In this document: positions 46,624-58,139 of the stretch, piece by piece
Layout of the letters: the number at the start of each line of letters is the position of its first letter
Position numbering within the stretch: the first letter of the stretch is position 1
Assembly (NCBI GenBank): GCA_023052935.1
Contig: CM041295.1
Coordinates: 164,505,366 to 164,569,365 of the forward strand
DNA length: 64,000 nt
Source of the DNA: Piezodorus guildinii
Taxonomy: Eukaryota; Arthropoda; Insecta; Hemiptera; Pentatomidae
Direction: 5' to 3'
The notes under the pieces: model-generated
Told to the model about the DNA's origin: nothing
The model's input: the letters and a program-made list of their open reading frames with translations, nothing else
Database searches by the model: none
Position numbers and translations under genes: made by a program

Positions 46624-47762
46624 GATACAGGGGTCTTGGGCTTCTGCGTTGTCAATGGGAAGCTCCTCTTCAGCATTGGGCGATTTCTCAAAGATTGGCC
46701 GGAGTAACAGACGCCCTGTTTCAAAATATTTTCAACTTAACGGAGGAGATCCGCGAGTGCAGCGAACTACTGCGGATTGAGGGAAATGCTATGAAGGCCC
46801 CTCTCACGGTAAAGAGTGTGAGACAGTTCTTGAGGGAAAAGTCTTTTGAGGAGTGGAGCCAGTGCAAGTGGCAGGGTGTAGGCGTGGTCCATTTTAAAGC
46901 CAACCCGAGCGTAAACACGTTTATGTTCGATCGAATGATGTTAACAGGATCAGAGTGGACCAACGCACTCAAATTGAACATAAACTACGCACCACTTCGT
47001 GGAGTCCCTGGATCAAGATGCCAGGGTAACGAGGCTGTTGGACCCCTCTGCCGCAGATGCGGTCGAGAGTTAGAAACCCCTTCACATGTGTTGGGAAAAT
47101 GTCCACATAACATGCTTCTCGTTACCCGCCGGCACAACCGCATAAAGAAAGAAATAGCAGAACTTTTGGAAGTGAAAAAGTATAAATGTTTTCAGGAAGT
47201 TTTTTGCCTTGATACCGATGGGTCGACAAGATTTGTGGATATCTTAGCGTTTAATGCCACGAAAAATGAAGCACTGATAGTGGACAGTATCAGATATGAA
47301 ACAAATGACCAGGACCAAGGCAAGAGGATTCAAGAGGAGAAAGAGAACATTTATACAAAATGTATTCCATACCTGAGGGAAAAATTTTGTGAAGAGTTCG
47401 GCGAAAGGGAATTTAAAGTCGTGGGACTTGGTTCGGAAGCAGAGGAACCATCCCAGTAGCCACTGCATTATTTTTAGAGAACTATGGACTCGGAAGAAAT
47501 GAGATGCAAAACATGGCGGAGACCATAATCTTAGACTCACTGGGAATCCTGCATCACCATATACATTGAGGCTGGTCTGGATTTTCGGATGTCCATGATC
47601 GATTTCAAAATTAGTAAAATATATGTATTTCCTATTTGGCGGAATCTCTCTCTATCTTTCTTCTTCTTTAAGATTGTCTTCGGGATTGATGGGGTATGCT
47701 GTGTACTGTAGCAACTCAGCGAAGTTGAGCAGCAGATCCAAATTGGAATTTCCTCCTCCTCC
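46621..47762 (+). pseudogene. R2-like LINE, 5'-truncated inverted copy (endonuclease end)
   Basis: Inverted copy of 39646-40787. The last 254 residues (46695-47459) are identical to the C-terminus of the R2-like ORF, including the CCHC motif and FVDILAFN. The 3' untranslated region follows to 47762. It begins abruptly at GACGATACAGG, without the reverse transcriptase. It lies between two direct copies of the hammerhead-containing segment. Confidence 0.9.
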
Positions 47763-48048
47763 TTGTACATTATCTTTAGTCAGTATCTGGTCTGTATAGC
47801 TCTCATTAGTATACCTTTATCATTGTAATTTAATTAATTGATTTCTTTACACATCTAGTTCCTTTTATGTTATAATATTGACATTCTCTAGCGCAATAGT
47901 TATTTTTTTTTTTTTAATAGTATTTTTAATCTTATTTTAAATGTATCCTTTTTGTATCTTTTTAGCCCTGATGATGACCCACAATGGGGGTCGAAACGTT
48001 GGCAAACAATAAAATAGTTGAAACTATTCAGTTGTTTCATTTAATGAC
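47763..48048 (+). repeat. Hammerhead-containing segment, right copy 2
   Basis: Direct repeat of 46336-46623, differing in T-run length. Followed by CGCCACCCGGACTAATTCC, as in the left arm. Confidence 0.9.
47968..47997 (+). ncRNA. Hammerhead-ribozyme-like core, right copy 2
   Basis: CTGATGA (47968-47974), stem II GACCC...GGGTC, GAAAC (47993-47997). Confidence 0.5.
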
Positions 48049-48089
48049 CGCCACCCGGACTAATTCCTTCAGTAATTCTCAACGGTCAA

Positions 48090-49910
48090 CTAATTATATT
48101 CACTATTATATATACAAAGATATCTCAATACCTATGAGAACAACAGACGTCTATCACCATTTATATTAAAGATTATTAGATGCTTGTTAATTTTTATTAT
48201 TATGAGTATTTTGGTAAAATTGATGGTTTCTATGATATCCGCCTAAACACTGGTAAAAGTCGATCAATCCCTCTGTTTAAGGCACCATGTATTATATGGA
48301 CAAAGATACCTCGGTACCTAAAAGTGCTACAGACATCTATCAGCTCTCGAATTGAAGCTTATTCAATAACCATCAATGTATATTATAATTAGTATTTTCG
48401 CATAGTGAGTGGTTTCTGTGATATTTATCTTCATAACGTTAATATTAGATCAATTATCGTATTTAGAGCACAATGTATTATAAGAGCAAATATAAGACCT
48501 ACAGACGCCTATCAGTTCTAAAACGAACCTATTAGGAACCTTATTAGATTCTTTTAATTTTAGTTCTCATGAGTTTTTTGGTAAAATTTTCGGTTTTGGT
48601 TATATTGGGCTGAGATATCTTTGTCCATATAATTCATGTGTCTTAAACAAAGGAACTGAACAACTTTTAACAGTGTTCAGCTCGATATCATAGAAACCGC
48701 TCATTTTACCATAATACTTATAATAATAAAAATTAACTAACATCTAATAAACTTCAATTCGAGAGCTGATATATGGCTGTAGGTATTATAGGTACCGAGA
48801 TATCTTTGTCCATATAATTCATTGTGTCTTAAAAAAAGGAATTGATCGACTTTTAACAGTGTTCAGCCCGATATCATAGAAACCGCTCATTTTACCAAAA
48901 TAATTATAATAATAAAAATTAACAAACATCTAATAAGCTTTAATATAATACCTGATATATGCCGTTAGGTATTATAGGTACCGAGATATCTTTGTCCATA
49001 TGATACATTGTGTTCCAAATACGAAAATTGTTCTTATTTTAGCGTAATTAAGGTGAATATCACAGAAACCACTCATTATATGAAAATACTCCTTATAATA
49101 TACATTAATGGACATTAAAAAAGCTTAAATTGGAGAACTGATATATGCCTGTAGGTATTATAGGTACCGAGATATCTTTGTCCATATGATACATTGTGTT
49201 CCAAATACGAAAATTGTTCTTATTTTAGCGTTATTAAGGTGAATATCACAGAAACCACTCATAATACGCAAATACTCCTTTTAATATACATTAATGGACA
49301 TTAAAAAACCTTCAATTCGAGAGCTGATATATGTCTGTAGGTATTATAGGTACCGAGATATCTTTGTCCATATGATACATTGTGTTTCAAATACGAAAAT
49401 TGTTTTTATTTTAGCGTAATGAAGGTGGATATCACAGAAACCACTCATTATACGAAAATACTCCTTTTAATATACATTAATGGACATTAAAAAAGCTTCA
49501 ATTCGAGAGCTGATATATGTCTGTAGGTATTATAGGTACCGAGATATCTTTGTCCATATGATACATTGTGTTTCAAATACGAAAATTGTTTTTATTTTAG
49601 CGTAATGAAGGTGGATATCACAGAAACCACTCATTATACGAAAATACTCCTTATAATATACATTAATGGACAATGAATAACCTTCAATTCGAGAGCTGAT
49701 ATATGCCTGTAGGTACTATAGGTACCGAGATATCTTTGTCCATATGATACATTGTGTTACAAATACGAAAATTGTTCTTATTTTAGCGTTATTAAGGTGA
49801 ATATCACAGAAACCACTCATAATACGCAAATACTCCTTTTAATATACATTAATGGACATTAAAAAAGCTTCAATTCGAGAGCTGATATATGTAATATGTC
49901 TATGTAATAA
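48090..49910. repeat. 185-bp tandem repeats, right arm
   Basis: About ten units. GGTACCGAGATATC recurs at 48978, 49163, 49349 and 49535, a spacing of 185-186 bp. The innermost unit is nearly identical to its inverted partner at 39014-39300; outer units match less well. Confidence 0.92.
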
Positions 49911-50109
49911 TACATTATGTTGTGGCAATTACGTTATAGCTTCTCTCCACCTATCAATTTGGACTTTTTCCCTTTGGATTCGCGCACATGGAAGTATCAA
50001 CAAATACTAATTCCTACAAATCACAAACTTTCAACTTCATCTCTACCAATATCAAACCCCGTTTCTAACAAAATAACCATTGTAAATGTCTCAATGGTTA
50101 TGGTTTGAA

Positions 50110-50760
50110 GCTTGTCTGCTACATGATTCCGACCACCTACGATGGGCAGACAAACTTCTTTCGTTAAAAGTGAAGATCTAGTTTGATATAAGAAAGGAAA
50201 GAAACGTCTTCTAATAATTTAAAATTTTGGGTCGTAACCTATTGCGTGTTTTTGCATCTTGTCTGCCACATGATTCCGACCACCTACGATGGGCAGACAA
50301 AGTATTTTGTATCAGATAAAGACCTAGTTTGATATTAGAAAAGAAAGAAACGTCTTTAAATAATACACAACTTTTGGTCCTTAAAGCGTGTTTTTGGATT
50401 TTGTCTGCTCTGCGGATCCGACCACCTACGATGGGCAGACAGAGTTTTTTGCATCAGGCAAAGATCTAGTTTGATATTAGAAAAGAAAGAAACGTCTTCA
50501 AATAATACGAAATTTTGGTCCTTAAACCGTGTTTCTGGATTTTGTCTGCTCTGCGAATCCGACCACCTACGAAGGGCAGACAGAGTTTTTTGTATCAGGC
50601 AAAGACCTAGTTTGATATTATAAAAGAAAGAAACGTCTTCAAATAATACACAATTTTTGGTCCTTAAATCGTGTTTTTGGATTTTGTCTGCTCCGCGAAT
50701 CCGACCACCTACGATGGGCAGACAAGGTTTTTTCGTATCAGGCGAAGACCTAGTTTGAAA
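50110..50760. repeat. 142-bp tandem repeats, right arm
   Basis: CCGACCACCTACGA (one unit GAAGGG variant) recurs at 50129, 50276, 50418, 50559 and 50701, mostly 141-142 bp apart. Most units carry TTGTCTGC and, about 25 bp on, GCAGACA, an inverted motif. Confidence 0.92.
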
Positions 50761-50818
50761 ATCACATTAAAAATTTTCTTCTTATAATTCGCACTTTTCG
50801 GCCCCGGCTCCTGGACTA
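50757..50818 (-). repeat. Right terminal inverted repeat
   Basis: Reverse complement of 33028-33089 with few mismatches. Followed by TAA (50819-50821). Confidence 0.88.
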
Positions 50819-50821
50819 TAA

Positions 50822-52340
50822 TGGGTATTAGATCTCGTAGCCTAAGGAACTGCTTAAGGATAGCAATGGATTTTCTGGAAACTTGAGAAATATGATTATT
50901 CCATGTGAGGTTTTGGTCGAGGAATACTCCTAGGTTTCTAACAGATGTGTGGAAGGTGATGGGCTAATGGTTTAGGTAAAGTAAGGGGTGGCAGGAGAGG
51001 GAGTCGAGGAGATGTTTGGAACCGATGAGAATGGCTTTGGCTTTATCTACATTAAGTTTTAGACAATTCTTGGTGGCCCATAAATTGATACTGTCATCGG
51101 CATAAAGGTGATATTTGCAGTGATGTATGGAATCGGGAAGGTCATCGATATAGAAAGAGAACAGGATAGATAAAAGTGCTGACCGTTGAGGAACTCCGTG
51201 AGTTAACGGGATAGGCGGAGAGAAGGGATAAATGAGGTTTATTTGGGATTATCACAGTTTGCGATCAATGAGATAGGAAGGGAAGGAACCAATTTATGGC
51301 GCTTTCGGATACTGGGAGATTTCGGAGTTTTGATAGTAAGATTTCATGTTTCACCATATCGAAAGCTTTTGAGAAGTCAAAGAGGACCAAGATGGATATT
51401 TTCTGTTTATCTATGGAGGATCGAAGGTCTTGGGTGATTTTTAACATAGCTGGTTGTGTGCAATGTTGGGATCTAAAGCCAGACTGAAAGGGAACAAGTA
51501 GGAATTATTGTTCAAGAAAGTTATAGAATCGGGAATAGGCATTTGTCTCGAGTGGTTTTGAGAGGTTGGATAGGATCGGTATGGGTCTATATATAGTAAA
51601 TCATCAGGTGAAATATTTTGAAAGTAGAAAATGATGGAGTTAGAATTGCGTGGGAGGAAGGAGGTTTGAGTCGGATGAGACACGAGAAGTGGATCGGCGA
51701 AATGCTGGTTCAGTTCTTCTTGAGTTATAAGGTAAATGGAGCTGGATTTTGAATTTATAACGGATAATTTTTTCAGGATTTTCCATTTGGATTTGAAATC
51801 AGGAGCTTTTGAAAGAGAATCATGGAAAAACTTAGCTTTTGCACGGCGTAAGGAAGATTGAGTGAGGTTTCGAATTGATCTGAAGGTAGAATAATCGTTG
51901 GTGTTACTGGTGCGTTTGAATCTTTTTCTTGCAGCATCTCTTTTTCTCATTAACTCTCTGATTTCTTGATTAATCCACGGTGCGGGGCGGCGTTTGAAGG
52001 TAGAAGTCTTGAGCGGAGCATGATTGCGGGAACTGAGTTGAGAGGGCTAATTTATGGGAGGAGTCAATGATGAAGAGATCAAGCCATGTGCTGGAAAATT
52101 AAGTGTGATGGGTTGGTTGAAATGGAACAATAAAAAGGTCTAAGGAAAGAAGATGTGTCAGGTTTGATTTCTCTGGAGTAACGGAGCAAAGATTAGTATT
52201 GAGATCACCAGCTATTATGACATGATTGCACATTGGGGTGTAGGTAAACAGGGAAGATTCGAAAGTGGAATTATATCGGATCTGAGGAGGACGATATTTA
52301 ACGACGTATAGGAGAGTAAAGGCGTCTTCTCCTCTGAGGA
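50822..52340 (-). pseudogene. LINE-D ORF2, endonuclease and reverse transcriptase part
   Basis: The endonuclease core HVIIAGDLNTNL lies near 52200. A linker (RKRFKRTSNTNDYSTFRSIR) follows, then the reverse transcriptase with palm A VLFDFSKAFDMVKHEILLSK near 51390, B THGVPQRSA near 51195 and C YADDS near 51100. SVRNLGVFLDQNLTWNNH marks the start of the thumb, and the gene breaks off at LRDLIPI (50822). The continuation is at 33024-32480. Several frame changes and a degraded B motif show it was already decaying. The clade is Jockey/CR1-like; I cannot be more specific. Confidence 0.82.
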
Positions 52341-52467
52341 ATGAGATGGTCAGAAGTGGTTAAGAGTAAACGGGGAGAGTCGGAGAGATTTAGATGACCC
52401 GTAACTAGAGAGATACCCATATACCCATAACTTGAGTTTAGTATCCTCGGATACACTGCATGGGCAG

Positions 52468-52612
52468 GTAGTGGGGGTAAAATTGGAGGTAATGGGGGTA
52501 AAATTGGAGGTGGTGGGAGTAAAATCGAAGGTGGGTGGGGAATAGGAGGTGGTGGGGGTGAAATGGAAGGTGGTGGGGGGTAACCACGAGGTAGTGGGGG
52601 TAACCAACAGCT
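52468..52612. repeat. G-rich 21-bp minisatellite
   Basis: About six or seven units of the type TGGGGGTAAAATTGGAGGTR. On the minus strand it reads as proline-rich peptide (LPPPP-type). It lies at the 5' side of LINE-D, where the endonuclease start would be expected. Confidence 0.85.
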
Positions 52613-52834
52613 GATAGTTAAGGAGTTACTTGTCATTTGTGTTTACTGTCATTTAAGCTTCAGACTTTAAAGAGAACACATTGATGTGTTGCTGTTGCTG
52701 CTATCTGAGTTTAAAAATATTTCCTAATTTGTTGGCGTCATTGATATTTTTTTTATTTAAGTTATATAGATTTTTTTCCTTTAATTTTAAACTATTTCAT
52801 ATTTCTTCATTCATTCATTTCTTCATTCATATGC

Positions 52835-55800
52835 ATGCACCCAGAAACCGTTGATGAAAAAGTTAAATTATCTGAGCCACGAAAGAATGCCATTTTAGCA
52901 CTCGTACCAGACAAGCAGGGACTTGTTGAGTATGAGACAGCATTTCAGAACCGATTGGCATCATTCTTCATCAGATCGTCCGACTCTATGGATATTAACT
53001 CGTTTCTGGAAAGTGTTAAGAACCTCTTGGTGGATTAAATTCGAGATTCACTACATGAACATGGTGCATTAAAAGTTAACTGTCTGTTGGAATGTACTTT
53101 TAGAAATTCTGTAGGTGATCAGATGGATAAGGCATTGTGTGTTTAAAACAAATGTGTGTTTAAAGGCAGCAATCTTAGCAAATTTATAGAGGAAAGTTTT
53201 AACAAAATCATAACTGATGCTGAGTAGTCTCAATTTAAAAAAAGGGGATGGAAGCTGAGTGGGGTTGATGGAATCGGATTAAGAATTAACAAATATCTGC
53301 CACTAAGGGGTTGTACGGATCTTCCACTCCCCCATCTATATAATCAAAGAATGCTAGCATTAATGTGCGGAATAATGATAAGTACTGTTTTAAGTATTCA
53401 ATTTTATCAAAATTTGTGAAAAAGCATGCACCAAGCGTTACTAAAAGTATAACAATTTAGAACATGTGTATGACTTTACTTGCGTTTCATTGCCAACTTC
53501 ATTGACTGAGATAAGAAAATTTGAAAAGGTAAATAACATCTCCATCAATGTCAATTGGCTCGATGAGAAAGATAATATATACCCTCTGAAGGTCAGTAAA
53601 ACAGAATCGAAAGATCACCGGGATCTTTTACTCGTGTCTGATGATAAAACTTCCCATTATGTTTACATAAAAAATTTCGAAAGGTTAGTTGTGTCTCAAA
53701 TCAGCCAGTATGAACATAAGTTAACAATCTGTAAACGCTGCTTCACACATTTTAACAATCTGTATGGAAACAAGCTAATGAAAAACTTGAAGAACATAAG
53801 ATATATTGCTCTGAAAATAAACCAGCAAGAATAGAGATACCAAAGAAAGACCACTTCATCAGATTCTCAAATATAAAACGACAAAGCAAGGTGCCGTTTG
53901 TCATCTATGCCGACTTTGAATCGATATTAGTTCCTGTAAACGAATCGTCGAAGAATACGACTGAATATCAGAGGATGATCCGATATCATTTTGTCTATAT
54001 GTTAAAGGAATAGAAGGAGTTGACGTTTAAATAGTAAGTATAGGGGAGCTGATGCCGCTTCTCATTTAATGGAATGTATTACCAATATAGCTAAAAAAAT
54101 TCAAGAGATTTATAAGATGAACAAGCCAATGCGGATCTCATCGGAGGAAGAAAAAGATTGGTTTGAAGCTAAAACCTGTTATATGTGCCAAGACGAATTT
54201 AGAAAAAACATTATAAAAGTTAGAGACCACTGCCATCTAACCGGAACGTACTTAGGAGCGTCTTGTAATAATTGTAATTTAAAACGCGTTAATCCCTCGT
54301 TTGTACCTGCATAATGCACAACTTGAGCAAATATGACGCACATTTTATAGTTAGAGAATTGGGAAATACCCCTGGAGAAGTTGAGGTGATACCGAATAGT
54401 GAAGAAAAATACATATATTTTACAAAACATGTTGGTAAACTGAAATTGAGGTTTATAGATTCTTACAGATTCATGCCGCGAAGCTTAGATTATCTTGTAA
54501 TATCTCTTTCTTGGGAAAAATTCAAGGAGACATCAAAATATTACAGAGATGAGGAATTAAAATTGGTTACTAGAAAAAGTGTTTTTCTATACGATTACAT
54601 AGACAATGAAGATAAGTTCAATGAAACAGAGCTACCATCAATTGAAGCTTTTTACAATAAATTGAATGAGAGGGATATCAGCACAGAAGATTATAGACAG
54701 GCTCAAAACATATGGGAACACTGTAAATGTAAATCTTTGGGTGAATATGCTGATTTTTAGGTTAAAAGTGATGTTCTACTACTTTATGATGTCTTCGAAT
54801 CTTTCTGAAACGTCATGATGAAGACCCATAAACTTGATCCAGCTCATTATTTTACCGCTCCCGGTCTGACCTTTGACGCCATGTTGAAATATACAAAAAT
54901 GAATATAGAGCTCTTACAGGATTATGATATGATTCTAATGATAGAACATGGTATCGTTTAACATGGAGGTTAGGGTCAGGTATCGCACAGGCATGCAGAA
55001 GCGAATAATAAGTACATGAGTAATTTTAATCCAAACGAAGAATCGAGCTATATTATTTATTTAGATGCTAATAACTTTTATGGACAAGCGATGAGTAAGT
55101 ATTGTATTTACCATACGGAGAATTTGAATGGGTTAAAAATCCGAAACGTATAAACATATCCGAGCTTAAGGATGATGACGAAATTGGTTACATATTTGAA
55201 ATTGACACATATCTCAGAACTTATCATTACCATGATGATTTACCGTTCTTACCTGAAGCGATGATACCACTGGGAGCAAATTCTAATTCAAAAAAATTAA
55301 TAACACATTTTGGAAAAAGAAATCGCTACGCCTTACATTATAAGAATTTGATTCAAGCTCTACAGCATGGGCTAAATTTGGAAAAAATTCACCGTGTTCT
55401 AAAGTTTAAACAAGCACCATGGCTACGATCGTATATAGAATACAATACAGAGCTAAGGAAAGGAGCATTCAATGATTTTGAAAGATTTTTATAAGTTGCT
55501 TAACAATGCAGTTTTGGGTAAAACTATGGAAAATATCCGGAACCGCCAGAATATTCAACTAGTAACTGACAGTAAAAAGTTGATGATAATTGTTGCTAAA
55601 CCAAATTTCATTGACCGTACAATCTACAATGAGAATATAATGGCTGTTCACATGGGAAAATCAAAATTCTTGTTTAATAAACCTATATGCATAGGAATGT
55701 GTATTTTAGACTTATCCAAAACGATTATGTATTAATTTCATTATGACATAATGATGAAAAAATATTCTGGAAAACCATGAAGATGATATATACCGATATA

Positions 55801-56243
55801 GATTCCTTTATTTATAGGGTCTTAACAGATGATGCCTATGAAGATATGAAAAAAATTAATCAATATTTTGACTTCTCAGACTATCCTGAAAGACATGTAT
55901 ATTATTCTAAAGAAAATAAAATTATTCCATTCCAAAATAATTTTAAAATATGTGGGATTAAGAGCGAAAATGTACGCAATTATAACGGAAAACGATGTAA
56001 AAAAGCGTGCTAAAGGCGTCAAATCATCTTCGTTAAAAAAATATATTAGTTTTGAGGATTATAAAAAAGTATTGTTTCAAAATAAAATACGCCAAAGAAA
56101 ATGATACAATCTAAGCTCCATAATATTTTTAGTTCCGAAATAAATAAGGTTTCTCTGTCTCCTTTTGATGATAAAAGACACATACTAGAAGACGGAATCA
56201 ATACTTTGGCCTATGGTCTTTATAAATTAAATGAATTGAAATA
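52835..56243 (+). pseudogene. Polinton-type protein-primed DNA polymerase B, decayed
   Basis: Fragments of one large gene in several frames and in collinear order. An N-terminal region typical of Polinton/Maverick polymerases lies at 52835-53300. The next region contains TICKRCFTHFN (near 53740). A cysteine/histidine motif MCQDEF...RDHCHLTG...CNNCN (54185-54280) resembles an HNH-type module, followed by NLSKYDAHF, an exonuclease-type motif (54315). Polymerase motifs follow: [12 protein letters not shown] (55065), NNAVLGKTMENIRN (55503) and YTDIDSF (55790). The C-terminal end DGINTLAYGLYKL lies near 56200. Stops and frameshifts occur throughout. No integrase, packaging ATPase or capsid gene is seen nearby. 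Not functional. Confidence 0.82.
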
Positions 56244-58139
56244 ATATAAAGGGTATTTTTGAAATTATAAGAAACAAAAAGCAAATTTAAAATCATTTTT
56301 TGTTAGCCTTTGGATTTTAGTGAAAAACGATGGCTATAAATAATAAAAACGATGATCCATGGCGTGGCTATACGTTTGTTCTGTATTGAACTTGGAGGAT
56401 TTTAGCTGTATAAAAATAGATTCACCAATCTTAGCAAGACCGCCATTGTAATATATATTTATCACAATTTTTCGAATGAGAAATGTACACAGGATCGAAT
56501 AAACTTGTGATATGATCTGCCTTGTGAAATGATCTGCCTGGCTAAATATTAATTTTAAAGAAATCTATTCACCATGAATGAAAGGGGTCACTGTCACGGT
56601 TTGAACGCCTATAAACCCTGAATGAAGGTCCCTGGTATGGTCTAACAACCTCTAAACCTGAATGTGTGAGTGAATGAGAGGTGAATAGAATATCCCTGCA
56701 GAGTTAATCCCATGCTCATATTTCTCTTTGAAATACAAAATTAAAAAAAATGATAAAGGATATGGTGTTATTTTATTTAAGATTAAATAGTTATTGCTGC
56801 ACCTTGCCGACCATCTCAACAGCAGATATTTCGTTTATGCCATCAAGTGAAAAATTAAATTTCAATACGTTTAGAGGTTTTAACGATTATAAATTAACAA
56901 AAAAGGAGATGATTTTATTTGTTATCATCATAAATTTTATTTAATTCTTGATTGCGTTAGAAGATTATATTTTATGTTTTTTATGAATTCTGATTTTCAT
57001 TAAGCTTTAATTTTTCGTTTGATTTGTATACATTTTTATAGTAAAAATCACGTTGTAAAATAAATAAATAAAATAAAAACCTCTTCGATGTACCTTTACC
57101 TTGACGTGGTGAAGAGGCTTAAGGGGTAATGCTGAACCAAAAAAGGTAACACAACTCTGTTTACTAATAATAAAATGTTTACGATGTATTATATTATTTT
57201 ACTAGAATATAATAATGTTTATACTTTAGCAAGAGATGCATAGAATATAAGAAAGTTGTTTAACTTCGATGGAATTAACGTTATCATTGTTTATTTCTTT
57301 AGATAGAACTCCGGATTATGGCGAAGTTGAACATAAGAGGTAGAAGACCGAAGATTGCCGGGAGTAGCCGAAGGGCCCCGAAGACATCGTAAAGGCTGTC
57401 ACCAGTGCAATCGCAGTGCAAATTGTTAATTACAAGTAAATAATGCTTTGAAATGGTATAAAATGACCTGATAAGGCGAGAAAACCATTTAAAAAGTTGA
57501 AACTATTACGTTTAAACAAAATAAATTTCCGTCCAAAGTAGGTATAAGTTTTATATTATTATTTATTTATACATTAAGCAATTCTCGGTAAAAAGTTGAT
57601 GTTTACGTCTTAAATTGAGCTTGTTTACTATTAAATTATTAGGGATTAACCATAATTCTAAGAAGCGCATTATCTATATTGATACTTAAGAGGATAATCG
57701 TCCAAAGTTCAAAAGCTTAAGGAACCATATATCGCTATTTAAATAGTAGAATTAAAGGAGTCAAAGTTAAAAAATGTATAGGATTAAGAGGCACTATTAC
57801 GATGTTTATATTGAAGCCGTTAAGAGGGTTCAAAGTTCATGTTAACGTTTCGCTTATCAACATGCTTAAACATGATCCAAATCTGTTTGTACATGTTCAT
57901 ACCTGTTTAAATTATTAGAATGGAGGCGACATCAAAACAAAATGGCGGCTGAAAAAACTTACTTTAAAAAAAAAATATATATATATATTATTGGTAACAT
58001 TATTGGTAAGATAACATAAAAAATTCCGGAGATGCACCCAGGTGGATACATTTAAAAGTAGAGCAGGTGCTGCGCTCTTGCGGATACTTTAGAAGGTGAG
58101 TGTGCACTACGACTATGTAAACAGAAAATAAAGGTAAAT
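56244..58139. other. AT-rich stretch, no gene recognised
   Basis: No domain is seen on either strand. One small hairpin candidate, CCTCTTC (57080-57086) with GAAGAGG (57111-57117). The right part includes an A/TA tract near 57966-57990. Confidence 0.5.

Larger units (their letters stand above)
33028..50818. mobile_element. 17.8-kb inverted-repeat (giant foldback) element
   Basis: The two ends are inverted copies starting TAGTCCARGAGCCGRGG, and TAA lies directly outside both (33025-33027 and 50819-50821). The host is a single minus-strand LINE whose reading frame becomes continuous when the element is removed. Left arm: 33028-33350 plus 36698-40787, about 4.4 kb without the nested element. 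Right arm: 46621-50818, about 4.2 kb. Both contain, from outside in, 142-bp repeats, 185-bp repeats, a hammerhead-like segment and the 3' part of an R2-like element. The central 5.8 kb is not repeated. No transposase is recognised. A 3-bp TAA duplication fits the TWA preference of PIF/Harbinger transposases, but the family is unassigned. Confidence 0.85.

Noticed and set aside
48180..48392. 70-codon frame conserved between 39014-39226 and 48180-48392
   Set aside because: Conservation reflects the nearly identical inverted arms, not selection on a protein. No domain is seen.
33028..50818. Classification of the giant element as a complete Polinton
   Set aside because: The termini begin with TAG, the apparent duplication is 3 bp rather than 6 bp, and no Polinton gene lies inside. 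The polymerase relic is outside, at 52835-56243.
33028..50818. The inverted repeat as a simple assembly fold-back
   Set aside because: The arms differ in unit number, in substitutions and in the nested element, the centre is unique, and the host LINE has a target duplication. An artefact is still formally possible and needs reads.
52298..52636. Proline-rich 112-codon frame as a secreted or structural protein
   Set aside because: It comes from the G-rich 21-bp minisatellite and has frame-independent proline richness. It is more likely a by-product.
54179..54430. Minus-strand frame opposite the polymerase relic
   Set aside because: Antisense shadow of the cysteine/histidine module.
57080..57117. 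CCTCTTC/GAAGAGG hairpin as a terminator or small RNA
   Set aside because: One short stem with a 24-base loop and no associated transcript evidence.
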